From positions 141,809 through 205,808 of the forward strand of contig JANSXP010000007.1 in the NCBI GenBank assembly GCA_024742875.1: a stretch of 64,000 bases of DNA, written 5' to 3'. The stretch is from Planctomycetaceae bacterium (GTDB lineage: Bacteria > Planctomycetota > Planctomycetia > Planctomycetales > Planctomycetaceae). The notes beneath the pieces are model-generated. The model did no database searches. It was not told the origin of the DNA and worked only from the letters and a program-made list of their open reading frames with translations. This document shows, in pieces, positions 43,172-51,801 of this stretch (position 1 is its first letter; the number at the start of each line of letters is the position of its first letter). The translations under genes and the position numbers were made by a program.

Positions 43172-45250
43172 TTAGTGAATCAGCTGAAACTCACTGCTGT
43201 TCAGATAGGCCCACATCATGTCTTCCACGGCCACTGGCAGGGCATTGCCGCCGCCCGGCTGGCTGGAAAGCTGACGAACGCGGCTCTTGAAGGCCGCCGC
43301 TTCTCGCTCGGTGGACTCGCGTGTCAGCATGGCCAGTGCCACCCGATCGAGCGTTTTGCTGACGGCCGGGCGACGTGACGTGCCAAGAATTGACTGAGTC
43401 GCCTGCCGTATGGCGGCCGTCACCTCGTCACCGTTCATCATCACCAGTGCCTGCGCGATAGTGCCGTCAAACTCCATCGACTCGTCATTCTCATCGGTAT
43501 CAAACGAGCGGGTGAACTGGCTGATCCATTCGCGTCGGTGCTGAGAGTATTCTGACGCATCGGGAATCGGCTGTCCGGCGGCGGAGCGGATGGCCACGCG
43601 AATGCTCTCATACACCTGCTCGGGAGACATGCGGCGGACATACACACGACTGAACAGCGGAATCTCACCGCGATCTGGCTGGTCGATGTCATTGGCAATC
43701 GTCAGGTCGCTGCTGAGCCGCCAGGCGCGACTGGCGCCAATCCAGACCATCAGGCGCTTGACGTCATAGTCAGACTTCACAAACGCTTCGGTCAGCATGT
43801 CGAGAAGTTCCGGGTGACTGACGGTCGCATGAGCTCCCATGTCATCGACCTGCGGCGTGAAGCCGTAGCCGAAAAAGTGGGCCCACATGCGGTTGACCAT
43901 CGATCGGGCCACACGATGTGACGAGTCCTTTGCCAGCAGACGCGCGAGTGTCTGACGACGGTTCTCGCCACTGTCGCGTTCAATTTTCGTGCCGTCGTAC
44001 TCCGGCAGAACGGCCTTTTGCAGCCCGCTGCGGGTGGAGAAGTACGTCATGCGGTCCTTGTCATGGGGTTTGTCCTGCAGCGTCCACGCCAGTCTGCGAA
44101 CGCCCGTGTTGCCGGCGGCCGCCAGGGGCACCGACTTCTGCTGGGCATCTTTGAAGAACGCGTTTAATGCCCAGTACTCTTCCTGCAGATAGCCTTTGGT
44201 AAACGGATGATCGTGGCACTGCACGCAGCTGATCTGCTCGCCCAGAAACAGGCGGGCCGTCACGGCGGTGGCCGGCGTGGCTTCGTTGTTCAAATGTGCC
44301 AGCAGAAAATTGGTGGCCCCGTTTTCGTCGTTGCGACCGGAGGCGGAAATCAGCTCATCGACGGTCTGCATCCATGGCCTGTTTTCCTCGAACATGTCCA
44401 CGAGGTACTCGTACAGCTTCTCGCGATTCACGCCCCGTTTTTCGGTTCGCCCAATCAGCAGGTTGGTCCAGACCACGGCCAGATAAGAGGACCGCTCTGA
44501 GTCGTCTGACATTTTCGCAATCAGCGCGTCATATTTCCGAGGACCGCCGTCGGTCAGAAAACTCTCGGACTCCTGCAGCGTGGGGATGCGGCCGGTGAAT
44601 GTCAGATACACGCGGCGCAGCCACTCATAGTCCGACGCGGTGGGTGACGGCTGGATTCCCTGGTCATCCCATGCGGTCGCCAGAAAATCATCCAGACGAC
44701 CGGTGACATCCTCATTGGTGAACTTCGCTGGCAGGTACTCCACCGGCTGTGGCCCGTTTTCCGCGACCACAGTTGGGCCCGGCTGGCGCTCCGTGGGCAG
44801 CTGATTTCGCATTTCCAAAGGAGCGACGGGAGCGAGTGTGTCTTCAGACTCACCATCGCTCTCCGTGTCGGGGTCACTGGCTGTTCCCGGGGACAGCACA
44901 AAATTGGCCGCGCCGCCCGGCTGCTGCAGCTGCGAGACAACGACTGCGCACAACACAATCGCAGCCGCAGCCGCCAGCGTGGCCGTCAGTCGGCGTGCGG
45001 ATGGCCTGTTTGCCGATGGGGCCGAAGATCGGGCCACAGAAGCGGCCGGTTCCACGAGGTCGGTGCTGCGGGAAACAGACAGGCCGGCATCCCAGTGCAG
45101 CTGAGCGTGGATCACGCTGTAGTCAACGTAATCATCAACCAGCTGCGGGTTTGATCGCAGCAGTTCATTCAGGCGGCCGTTCTGATCGACGGTCAGTCGA
45201 TCTTCCACCTGCAGGTTCAGCAGCTGAAACAGTTCTTCACGGGGATTCAT
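43172..45250 (-). CDS. Anti-sigma-like protein fused to DUF1549/DUF1553
   Basis: A 692-residue protein from ATG 45250, with GAGGG upstream. Residues 1-60 resemble the N-terminal anti-sigma segment of planctomycete ECF partners (EELFQLLNLQVEDRLTVDQNGRLNELLRSNPQLVDDYVDYSVIHAQLHW). A membrane helix follows near residue 105 (LTATLAAAAAIVLCAVVVSQL). The extracytoplasmic part carries DUF1549 (GIQPSPTASDYEWLRRVYLTFTGRIPTLQESE; C-V-Q-C-H-D-H-P-F haem-like motif) and DUF1553 (HRVARSMVNRMWAHFFGYGF). The ECF sigma gene is directly upstream. I infer that a surface domain signals to the sigma factor. Confidence 0.88.
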   Translation of the reverse strand: MNPREELFQLLNLQVEDRLTVDQNGRLNELLRSNPQLVDDYVDYSVIHAQLHWDAGLSVSRSTDLVEPAASVARSSAPSANRPSARRLTATLAAAAAIVLCAVVVSQLQQPGGAANFVLSPGTASDPDTESDGESEDTLAPVAPLEMRNQLPTERQPGPTVVAENGPQPVEYLPAKFTNEDVTGRLDDFLATAWDDQGIQPSPTASDYEWLRRVYLTFTGRIPTLQESESFLTDGGPRKYDALIAKMSDDSERSSYLAVVWTNLLIGRTEKRGVNREKLYEYLVDMFEENRPWMQTVDELISASGRNDENGATNFLLAHLNNEATPATAVTARLFLGEQISCVQCHDHPFTKGYLQEEYWALNAFFKDAQQKSVPLAAAGNTGVRRLAWTLQDKPHDKDRMTYFSTRSGLQKAVLPEYDGTKIERDSGENRRQTLARLLAKDSSHRVARSMVNRMWAHFFGYGFTPQVDDMGAHATVSHPELLDMLTEAFVKSDYDVKRLMVWIGASRAWRLSSDLTIANDIDQPDRGEIPLFSRVYVRRMSPEQVYESIRVAIRSAAGQPIPDASEYSQHRREWISQFTRSFDTDENDESMEFDGTIAQALVMMNGDEVTAAIRQATQSILGTSRRPAVSKTLDRVALAMLTRESTEREAAAFKSRVRQLSSQPGGGNALPVAVEDMMWAYLNSSEFQLIH

Positions 45251-45252
45251 GG

Positions 45253-45798
45253 TTATCGTCCCTCTTCCGGAAGCTGCAAACGCACACACTCCATCAGAGC
45301 GCGGCGAATGCGGCCCAGTGACTGGTACACGGAGTTGGCGGGGCGTCCCAGCATTTCCGCCACTTTGTCTCCGTTGACTCCCGGTGAGTATCGCATTTTG
45401 ATCAGTTCTTTATCGCGCGGCTTCAGCTTCTCAACACACTGCGCCAGTGCTTCCTGGCGGGCCAGAGTCTGTTCGCTCACCGCCTCAGTTCGGTCGGCCA
45501 CAATTTCCAGAATGTCGTCTTCCAGAAAGACCAGTTTACGACCGCGATTGCGACGAAAGCGGAAGACTTCCAGGCGGGCGATGGCCCGTCCCCAGGCCAG
45601 AAAATTGGTGCCTTCTTCAAACTGCTGAAACTTGGACCAGATGACCAGGTTGGTTTCCTGCAGCACTTCGTCCGCGTCAGCCGGATTGCCCACCAGTGGC
45701 AGCAGATACAGGAACAGCGGACGCTGCGCCTGCGTGAAGGACCGAATGAATTCTTCACTCGGTCGCACCACCTGCTCTTCACCGGAAGGTTTCGTCAT
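45253..45798 (-). CDS. ECF-type sigma factor (planctomycete/verrucomicrobial group)
   Basis: A 181-residue sigma factor; ATG at 45798 is preferred over a TTG at 45801. Region 2: FIRSFTQAQRPLFLYLLPLVGNPADADEVLQETNLVIWSKFQQF. Region 4: KLKPRDKELIKMRYSPGVNGDKVAEMLGRPANSVYQSLGRIRRALMEC. It is the group common in Planctomycetes and Verrucomicrobia. It ends 2 bases before the anti-sigma-like gene, so both are one operon and the partner is clear from context. Confidence 0.92.
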   Translation of the reverse strand: MTKPSGEEQVVRPSEEFIRSFTQAQRPLFLYLLPLVGNPADADEVLQETNLVIWSKFQQFEEGTNFLAWGRAIARLEVFRFRRNRGRKLVFLEDDILEIVADRTEAVSEQTLARQEALAQCVEKLKPRDKELIKMRYSPGVNGDKVAEMLGRPANSVYQSLGRIRRALMECVRLQLPEEGR

Positions 45799-45818
45799 CA
45801 ACCGTCATTCCTGCGAGA

Positions 45819-45853
45819 CAAAAACAGGCTCCAGCCGTAATGGCTGGAGCCTG
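45819..45853 (-). terminator. Intrinsic terminator downstream of the DUF1501 gene
   Basis: Read on the minus strand, stem caggctccagcc / ggctggagcctg (12 bp, perfect, loop of 5) is followed by TTTTTG. It separates the DUF1501 gene from the sigma operon. Confidence 0.88.
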
Positions 45854-45904
45854 AGCCCATTCACAACAGAATCAATCCGCCGCCATGCCGGGCGAAACGC
45901 GGGT

Positions 45905-47248
45905 TTAGCCGATCAGTTCTTTGATCGGCGTGCCGCCGTTGGCCAGCTTCATCGGACGGCCACGCTTGGACGTGTGAACCGTATTCAGAGGAATGCCCAT
46001 CGCGTAAGCCACGGTGGCCCAGATGTCGCCTGGCTGATACGCCTTGCTGTTGTCAGCCACACGGTTGCCGTCCGCATTGGTGGCACCGATGGCCTGACCA
46101 TTTTTCAGGCCACCACCACCGATCATGGTCGACCAGCTGGCCGCCCAGTGGTCGCGGCCCACGTTTTGGTTGATGCGAGGTGTGCGACCGAACTCACCCA
46201 TCCAGACAATGGTGACGTCGTCCAGCATGCCACGCTGCTTCAGGTCGGTGACCAGAGCCGAGATGCCACGGTCCAGAACCGGCAGACGCTGGTTCTTCAG
46301 CGTGTTGAACACGTCGTTGTGCAGGTCCCAGCCACCCAGGTTGACTTCCACAAACGGAACGCCCACCTGCACCAGTCGGCGAGCCATCAGCAGGCTCTGA
46401 CCGAAGCCATTGCCGCGACCCATCATGCCACCCGCCTGGCCGTTAGCCGGCATGGGGTTGTACATGGCTTTGGTGGCCGCTGTTTCCGCTTCCAGACCCA
46501 GGGCCGGTTCGGCCTTGTCCACGTCAAAGGCGGCCATCTGATGAGATGTCATCAGGTTCACCGCGTTGGTGTAAACGTCGCGATGAGCGGATGGCAGTTC
46601 GCCACGCTTGGACTTGATGAAGTTGCTTTCCACCGCGTCCAGCATCTTCAGTCGGCCGGGCAGGCGGTCCCTGGTTTCCTTGTCGGGAGCGTTGCGGATC
46701 TGCCCGTCATTGCCCACGACAAACGGAGCGTGTGCCATGCCGAGAAAGCCCGCCTGTCCGGAACCACCGCCCACAGACACGAAGGAAGGAATCTGCAGAG
46801 CCGATCGTTCGCGGCCCACTTCATAGCTGACGACAGAACCAAACGTGGGGTGCACGACCGTTGGGTTCGGCACATAGCCGGTGTGCATGTAGTAACGTCC
46901 GCGGCCATGGTCCGCTTCCCGTGTGCTCATGGATCGCACGACGTTCAGGTTGTCAAACACCTTGGCAGTTTCCGGCATGTGCTCACTGATCTGCACGCCG
47001 GGGGCTGCTGTGTCGATGGGCTTGAATTCGCCGCCGTTCTTGGAGCCGGGCTTCAGGTCCCAGATGTCGATCGTCGGAGGACCACCGCCCATCCACATGA
47101 GGATGCACGCTTTTTTGTTGTTGGCGACCGTGCTGGCATTGGCCTGCACGTGTGACAGAAAGTTCATGGCCGGAATGGTGGCGGCGGCCGTGGCCATGTG
47201 CTGCATGAAATGTCGTCGCTTCATGCCGTAGTTGTTCCAGATTGCCAT
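45905..47248 (-). CDS. DUF1501 family protein
   Basis: A 447-residue protein from ATG 47248 with GGAG nearby. The N-terminus resembles a Tat-type leader ([22 protein letters not shown]). Then comes a sulfatase-like fold of the DUF1501 family: [42 protein letters not shown], and [24 protein letters not shown] near the C-terminus. DUF1501 genes are regularly next to DUF1549/DUF1553 genes in Planctomycetes, as here, and the pair probably acts together in the cell envelope. The biochemical activity is unknown. Confidence 0.92.
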   Translation of the reverse strand: MAIWNNYGMKRRHFMQHMATAAATIPAMNFLSHVQANASTVANNKKACILMWMGGGPPTIDIWDLKPGSKNGGEFKPIDTAAPGVQISEHMPETAKVFDNLNVVRSMSTREADHGRGRYYMHTGYVPNPTVVHPTFGSVVSYEVGRERSALQIPSFVSVGGGSGQAGFLGMAHAPFVVGNDGQIRNAPDKETRDRLPGRLKMLDAVESNFIKSKRGELPSAHRDVYTNAVNLMTSHQMAAFDVDKAEPALGLEAETAATKAMYNPMPANGQAGGMMGRGNGFGQSLLMARRLVQVGVPFVEVNLGGWDLHNDVFNTLKNQRLPVLDRGISALVTDLKQRGMLDDVTIVWMGEFGRTPRINQNVGRDHWAASWSTMIGGGGLKNGQAIGATNADGNRVADNSKAYQPGDIWATVAYAMGIPLNTVHTSKRGRPMKLANGGTPIKELIG

Positions 47249-47363
47249 GTTCAGTACTCCAGAAAAGGATAGTCCAGCAGATGCTGACGTGATGGTTTCG
47301 AAAAGGGTCCGTAGAGAAGGCCTGCCGCCAGGCGGCGGCAGTACGTCCTGATGTTTCGTTGAT

Positions 47364-49016
47364 TTAGTGGTTGAAGATGAACTCGTTGGAGTTCAACAGT
47401 GCCCAGAACAGGTCCTGATAGGCCTGCGCTTTGTTGGCCGCTCCGTACGATCTCACCATGCGCTGAGCCAGATTGGCTTCGCTGCGGGTGGGTCGACGTC
47501 CCAGTGCTGCCAGATACAGTTCCTGCATCTTGGTGGCTTCGCTGCCTGGCTTGCTGAAAGTCTCAAACAGGAAACTGCCGCGTTCAATGCTGACCGCTTT
47601 GTCGATCAGTTCGCTGTTCATCATCATCAGAGCCTGAGGAATCGTGCCATTGAATGTGGTGGCTTCGTCGTTTTCGTCGGTGTCAAAGGCCACAACAAAC
47701 TGCTGCATCCAGCGACGACGCTGCTGCTCCTGCGCTTCCCAGCCGCCTCGGCCCGATTTGTGAGCATTGGATGCCACAATCAGTGAGTCGTACAACTGCT
47801 CCGCCTGCATGGATTTGACATACATGTGGCTGAACAGCGGCACCTCACCGGCTCCCGGATCATCCACCTCGTTGTCTTCGCCATACTGACTGGTCAGCGA
47901 GTAAGCATCAGTGCTGGTGATCCATTGGATCAGTTTCTTGACGTCATACTGGCTGTCGACGAATTCTTCCGCCAGACGATCGAGCACTTCCGGATGCGAC
48001 GGGCTGTTGTGTGGCCCCATGTCGTCCACGGGACGGGTGAAACCGTAACCGAAGAAGTGGCCCCACATACGATTGACGAACGCTTTGGCGATCAGCGGTG
48101 TTTCGCCGTTGTCGGCGGCCACCAGCAGTTTTCCGAACTCTTTACGTCGGTCGAAGGCGTCCGGTGCCACCTCTTTGCCCATGTACTTGGGGAAGGCCAC
48201 CTGCATCAGCCCACTGCGTTTTTCAAAGTAAACCGGGCCGTTGAAATCGCGGGTGACCACTTCCGAATAGTCGTCCACCTGACGGCCCGTGTTGGGGTCC
48301 GTCTTGCGGTGATCCACTTTGCGGACCTGACGAAAGAAGCTGTTGAACTCCCAGAACTGCGCCTGCTGCCAGTTGTTGAACGGGTGGTTGTGACACTGCG
48401 TGCACTGCACCTGCATGCCCAGAAACAGCTTGGTGGTTTTGGCGGTCAGCTGGACGGCATCGTCCGGCATCTGCAGTTGTGCCAGTGTGTAGTTGACCGC
48501 GCCGTTTTCTTCGAAGTGACCTTCGGCCGTGACAATGTCCACGACCACTTCATCCCAGGGGCGATTCTTGGCGAACGCTTCACGGAAGAACTTCTCCATG
48601 CCGCGTCGGCTCACGCGACGTGGCGTGCCGCGGCCGATGCAGTTGTTGGTCCAGATGGTGGTCTGATTGCGAATGTAATCCGGGCTTTCCAGCAGCTTGT
48701 CGACGAGCACACTTCGCTTTCGCGGGCTTTCGTCTTCCAGATACTCTTTGGCTTCTTCCAGTGTGGGAATGCGTCCGACCACGTCCAAATAGACGCGTCG
48801 CACCCATTCTTCATCGCTGGCCGGTTCCGAAGGCGTGATTTCGTTGTCTTCGTAGCCGACTTTGATGAAGTGGTTGACCGCTTCCACAACAGACATCTGC
48901 GACGGATCCGGTTCCGCAGCTTCGTCCGCACGCAGACCGGAGGTTCCCGGTCCTGCCAGTACGGCAAGACTGGCACCCAGGGCCACGGCGAGAGTCCATT
49001 TCGGAACAAATTTCAT
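47364..49016 (-). CDS. DUF1549/DUF1553 domain protein
   Basis: A 550-residue secreted protein. ATG 49016 has CAGGAG upstream and starts the signal peptide ([20 protein letters not shown]); the frame to 49241 is not supported. DUF1549: [48 protein letters not shown] and a haem-like [12 protein letters not shown]1553: [29 protein letters not shown] and [16 protein letters not shown]. It is paralogous to 43172-45250 but without the anti-sigma head. It lies just upstream of the DUF1501 gene, probably co-transcribed. Confidence 0.92.
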   Translation of the reverse strand: MKFVPKWTLAVALGASLAVLAGPGTSGLRADEAAEPDPSQMSVVEAVNHFIKVGYEDNEITPSEPASDEEWVRRVYLDVVGRIPTLEEAKEYLEDESPRKRSVLVDKLLESPDYIRNQTTIWTNNCIGRGTPRRVSRRGMEKFFREAFAKNRPWDEVVVDIVTAEGHFEENGAVNYTLAQLQMPDDAVQLTAKTTKLFLGMQVQCTQCHNHPFNNWQQAQFWEFNSFFRQVRKVDHRKTDPNTGRQVDDYSEVVTRDFNGPVYFEKRSGLMQVAFPKYMGKEVAPDAFDRRKEFGKLLVAADNGETPLIAKAFVNRMWGHFFGYGFTRPVDDMGPHNSPSHPEVLDRLAEEFVDSQYDVKKLIQWITSTDAYSLTSQYGEDNEVDDPGAGEVPLFSHMYVKSMQAEQLYDSLIVASNAHKSGRGGWEAQEQQRRRWMQQFVVAFDTDENDEATTFNGTIPQALMMMNSELIDKAVSIERGSFLFETFSKPGSEATKMQELYLAALGRRPTRSEANLAQRMVRSYGAANKAQAYQDLFWALLNSNEFIFNH

Positions 49017-49407
49017 CTGGTATTCTCCTGTGTCAGTCGTGGAGAGGAAAACCGCGGTTGCGACCGCTCTTTCCTGCCTGACCGTTTTTCCGTTCTTCCC
49101 GTTTCCCATTCCGGAACGGGGAGCGGCCCGGCAGGCAGAGCTGAGACCTCTGAAGCGAAAACGCGGTGTCAGCCTCTGGAAAGTTACACCATCGCCACGG
49201 GGTTGTGTTCGTCCTATTTTCACAAGTAATGATTCAAACACCAGAAATCAGAGGGGTTTGGGACGTTCTCGACACACTTTCTCTGATCGGAACCGTTTCT
49301 GTGGCGTGGCGACCACATTTCGATGCGAAAAAACCGCGTGTTTCGCTGCGGCAACCTGCCACTGCGTTTGTCACAAATCGTAATTAATATGTACAGGTGA
49401 ACACTAT
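49017..49407. other. Intergenic, about 390 bases
   Basis: Between divergent genes. No gene seen; the 49190-49405 part is AT-richer and should hold promoters for both directions. Confidence 0.45.
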
Positions 49408-50802
49408 ATGGAGATCACGTTTTTGGGGGCGGCCGGCGAAGTCACAGGCAGCCAGCATCTGATCGAAACGGACTCTCGCCGCATCCTGCTGGACTGCGGG
49501 CTGTTTCAGGGAGCGGACGAAGAAACACGCCCGAAGAATGAGCGTTTCCATTGCACGCCTCGGAAACTGGATGCCGTGATTCTGTCTCACGCGCATATCG
49601 ATCATTCGGGCAACCTGCCGGGGCTGATCAAGGCAGGGTTTGACGGTCCCATCTTCTGCACACGGGCCACTGCGGACATTGCCACCATGATGCTGCGTGA
49701 CAGCGCCAAAATTCAGCGGGAAGATGCGCGGTACCTGGCGAAGAAAGCCAAAGCGGGCGACCCGATCCCCGAACCTCTGTATGACGAGTCCCATGCGCGG
49801 ACGGTTGCCAGTCGCTTCGAATACGTGCCGGTGGGCGAGTGGGAAACACTGGGCGACGATGTGAAGCTCCGGTTTCATCCGGCCGGACACATTCTGGGTT
49901 CCGCCATTTGCGAACTCGAACTGCTGGACGAAGGCGAATGGAAGCGCGTCGTGTTCACCGGTGACCTTGGTCGTCGTGGCAAGCCACTGCTCAACGATCC
50001 GGTGCCCGTGGAACGCTGCGATGTGGTCATCACAGAATCGACGTATGGCAATCGCGTCCATCCGCCGGCCGGCGACGTGAAAGCCGCACTGCAGCGCGTC
50101 ATCTGTGAGGCGTCCGAAAAAGGCGGCCGCGTGGTCATCCCGGCATTCAGCCTGGGGCGCACGCAGTTGCTGGTCTACCTGATGAACGAGCTGCGCAATG
50201 AAAACGCCATGTGTCGCGTGCCCGTGTTTGTGGACAGTCCGCTGGCCGTGCGACTGACGGAGGTGTACCGCGATCATCAGGGCGATCTGGATGAAGACGT
50301 GCGAAAGACACTGGAGTACGACGATGATGTGTTCGACTTTGACGGTTTGACGTACGTGCAGTCACGTGACGAAAGCATCGCACTGAATCATCGCGAGGGG
50401 CCGTTTGTCGTGATCTCTGCCAGCGGCATGTGCGAGAACGGACGCGTGGTTCATCATCTGAAGAACGCTATCGGTCATCCGGAAAACACGATTCTGATTA
50501 TTGGCTATCAGGCTCGGGGCACGCTGGGGCGGCAACTGGTGGAACGTCGCGAGCACGTCTACATCCACGGCCGCCGCCGAGAGCTGAACGCCAAAGTGGA
50601 GACCATCAACGGCCTGTCGGCACATGCTGACGCGGAAGACTTGAAATGGTGGTTCTCTGAACTGCAGAAAAGCGGCGGCTGCGGCCACGCATTTATTGTT
50701 CACGGCGAAGAAGGGGGCGCCAGCGGGCTGTCAAAAATCATCGAGGATTGCTGCGACAATCCGCCCGTGATTCCGCAGTTCGGTGATCAGTTTGTGATCT
50801 GA
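49408..50802 (+). CDS. Beta-CASP metallo-beta-lactamase ribonuclease
   Basis: A 464-residue protein from ATG 49408 with AGGTGA 7 bases upstream. Metallo-beta-lactamase motifs: ILLDCGLFQG, HAHIDH at 61-66, FHPAGHILGSA, VFTGDLG. Beta-CASP and RNA-metabolism motifs: VDSPLAVRLTEVYRDH, ISASGMCENGRVVHHLKN, YQARGTLGRQL, and GLSAHAD near the C-terminus. The arrangement matches the YSH1/CPSF-like RNA-processing family, so a role as an RNase in RNA maturation or decay is likely. It is probably its own transcription unit. Confidence 0.92.
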   Translation: MEITFLGAAGEVTGSQHLIETDSRRILLDCGLFQGADEETRPKNERFHCTPRKLDAVILSHAHIDHSGNLPGLIKAGFDGPIFCTRATADIATMMLRDSAKIQREDARYLAKKAKAGDPIPEPLYDESHARTVASRFEYVPVGEWETLGDDVKLRFHPAGHILGSAICELELLDEGEWKRVVFTGDLGRRGKPLLNDPVPVERCDVVITESTYGNRVHPPAGDVKAALQRVICEASEKGGRVVIPAFSLGRTQLLVYLMNELRNENAMCRVPVFVDSPLAVRLTEVYRDHQGDLDEDVRKTLEYDDDVFDFDGLTYVQSRDESIALNHREGPFVVISASGMCENGRVVHHLKNAIGHPENTILIIGYQARGTLGRQLVERREHVYIHGRRRELNAKVETINGLSAHADAEDLKWWFSELQKSGGCGHAFIVHGEEGGASGLSKIIEDCCDNPPVIPQFGDQFVI

Positions 50803-51057
50803 ACGGCCCGGACGGCCGTGCCCTGTCTGAAGGGCGGTCCACCGTTTGCCGGATGCCCCCCAAAACGGTTGAACCGTGTGGCGGGCCACGTCAGGTGGTC
50901 TGGTTTGTCACAGAGTTGTCAGAATCCCGGAAATCAACAAACAGAACCGGGGCAAATGAGTAAGAACACGGGCCACGGTGTCTCCGCGCTGATTCGAAAA
51001 AATCACAGCGGAAACTACAGTGGAGTGCTCAGATTGCCATAACCGGGGCCGATTGCC

Positions 51058-51801
51058 GTGATTCGTGTGTCTCAACTTATGAAATCCTTTCCGGGCAGCG
51101 ACGGACAGGCGGTGACGGCCGTCAACGACGTGTCTTTTGAGGTGGCCTCCTCGGAGGTTTTTGCCCTGCTGGGGCCCAATGGGGCTGGCAAGACCACCAC
51201 GCTGCGAATGATGCTGGGGCTGATGCAGCCGACCTCCGGGGATGCCTTTATTGATGGGCGTTCCGTGGCGTCCGACCCCGAAGCCATCAAGAAGCTGGTC
51301 GGCTTTGTGTCCACAAGTGTGGGCGTCTATCAGTGGCTGTCTCCCCGTGAGATGCTGTCGTTTGTGGCCGACCTTTACGATGTGCCGCCAGCCGAGGCCA
51401 CAGAGCGGATTGAACGGCTGGCCGATCTGCTCGGATTTCGTGACTACATCGACCGCCGCTGTGGCGTGCTGAGCACCGGCCAGAAGCAGCGGGTGAACTT
51501 AGCCCGCGCCCTGATGCACGATCCGCCCGTGATGCTGCTGGATGAACCCACGCAGGGACTGGACATCGTCGGCAGCCAGGTTGTGTTTGATTATATCCAG
51601 CACCTGCGGACCGAAGGACGAGCCGTCATTATCTGCACACACCGACTGGATGAAGCCGAGCGATTTGCTGATCGCTTTGGCCTGCTGCATGAGGGCTCGC
51701 TGAAGCTGTGCGGCAGTCTGCCGCAACTGCAGCAGCAGACCGGGCAGTCATCGCTGACGGATATGTTCCTCAGGCTGCTGCAGCACGAGGTGCTGGCATG
51801 A
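51058..51801 (+). CDS. natA: ABC transporter ATP-binding protein, NatA-like
   Basis: A 247-residue ATPase from GTG 51058. Walker A GPNGAGKTTT, signature LSTGQKQRVNLARAL, Walker B VMLLDEPTQGLDI and the H-loop ICTHRLDEAERFADR are seen. NatA drives a sodium-extrusion exporter (NatAB) in other bacteria; here the gene's 3' end overlaps the permease gene (ATGA), which supports a functional pair. The gene name is by resemblance to NatA, not proven. Confidence 0.9.
   Translation: MIRVSQLMKSFPGSDGQAVTAVNDVSFEVASSEVFALLGPNGAGKTTTLRMMLGLMQPTSGDAFIDGRSVASDPEAIKKLVGFVSTSVGVYQWLSPREMLSFVADLYDVPPAEATERIERLADLLGFRDYIDRRCGVLSTGQKQRVNLARALMHDPPVMLLDEPTQGLDIVGSQVVFDYIQHLRTEGRAVIICTHRLDEAERFADRFGLLHEGSLKLCGSLPQLQQQTGQSSLTDMFLRLLQHEVLA

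Noticed and set aside
45905..49016. Possible sulfatase gene cluster
   Set aside because: The DUF1501 protein has a sulfatase-like fold, but no FGE-type C/S-x-P-x-R motif was seen; it fits DUF1501.
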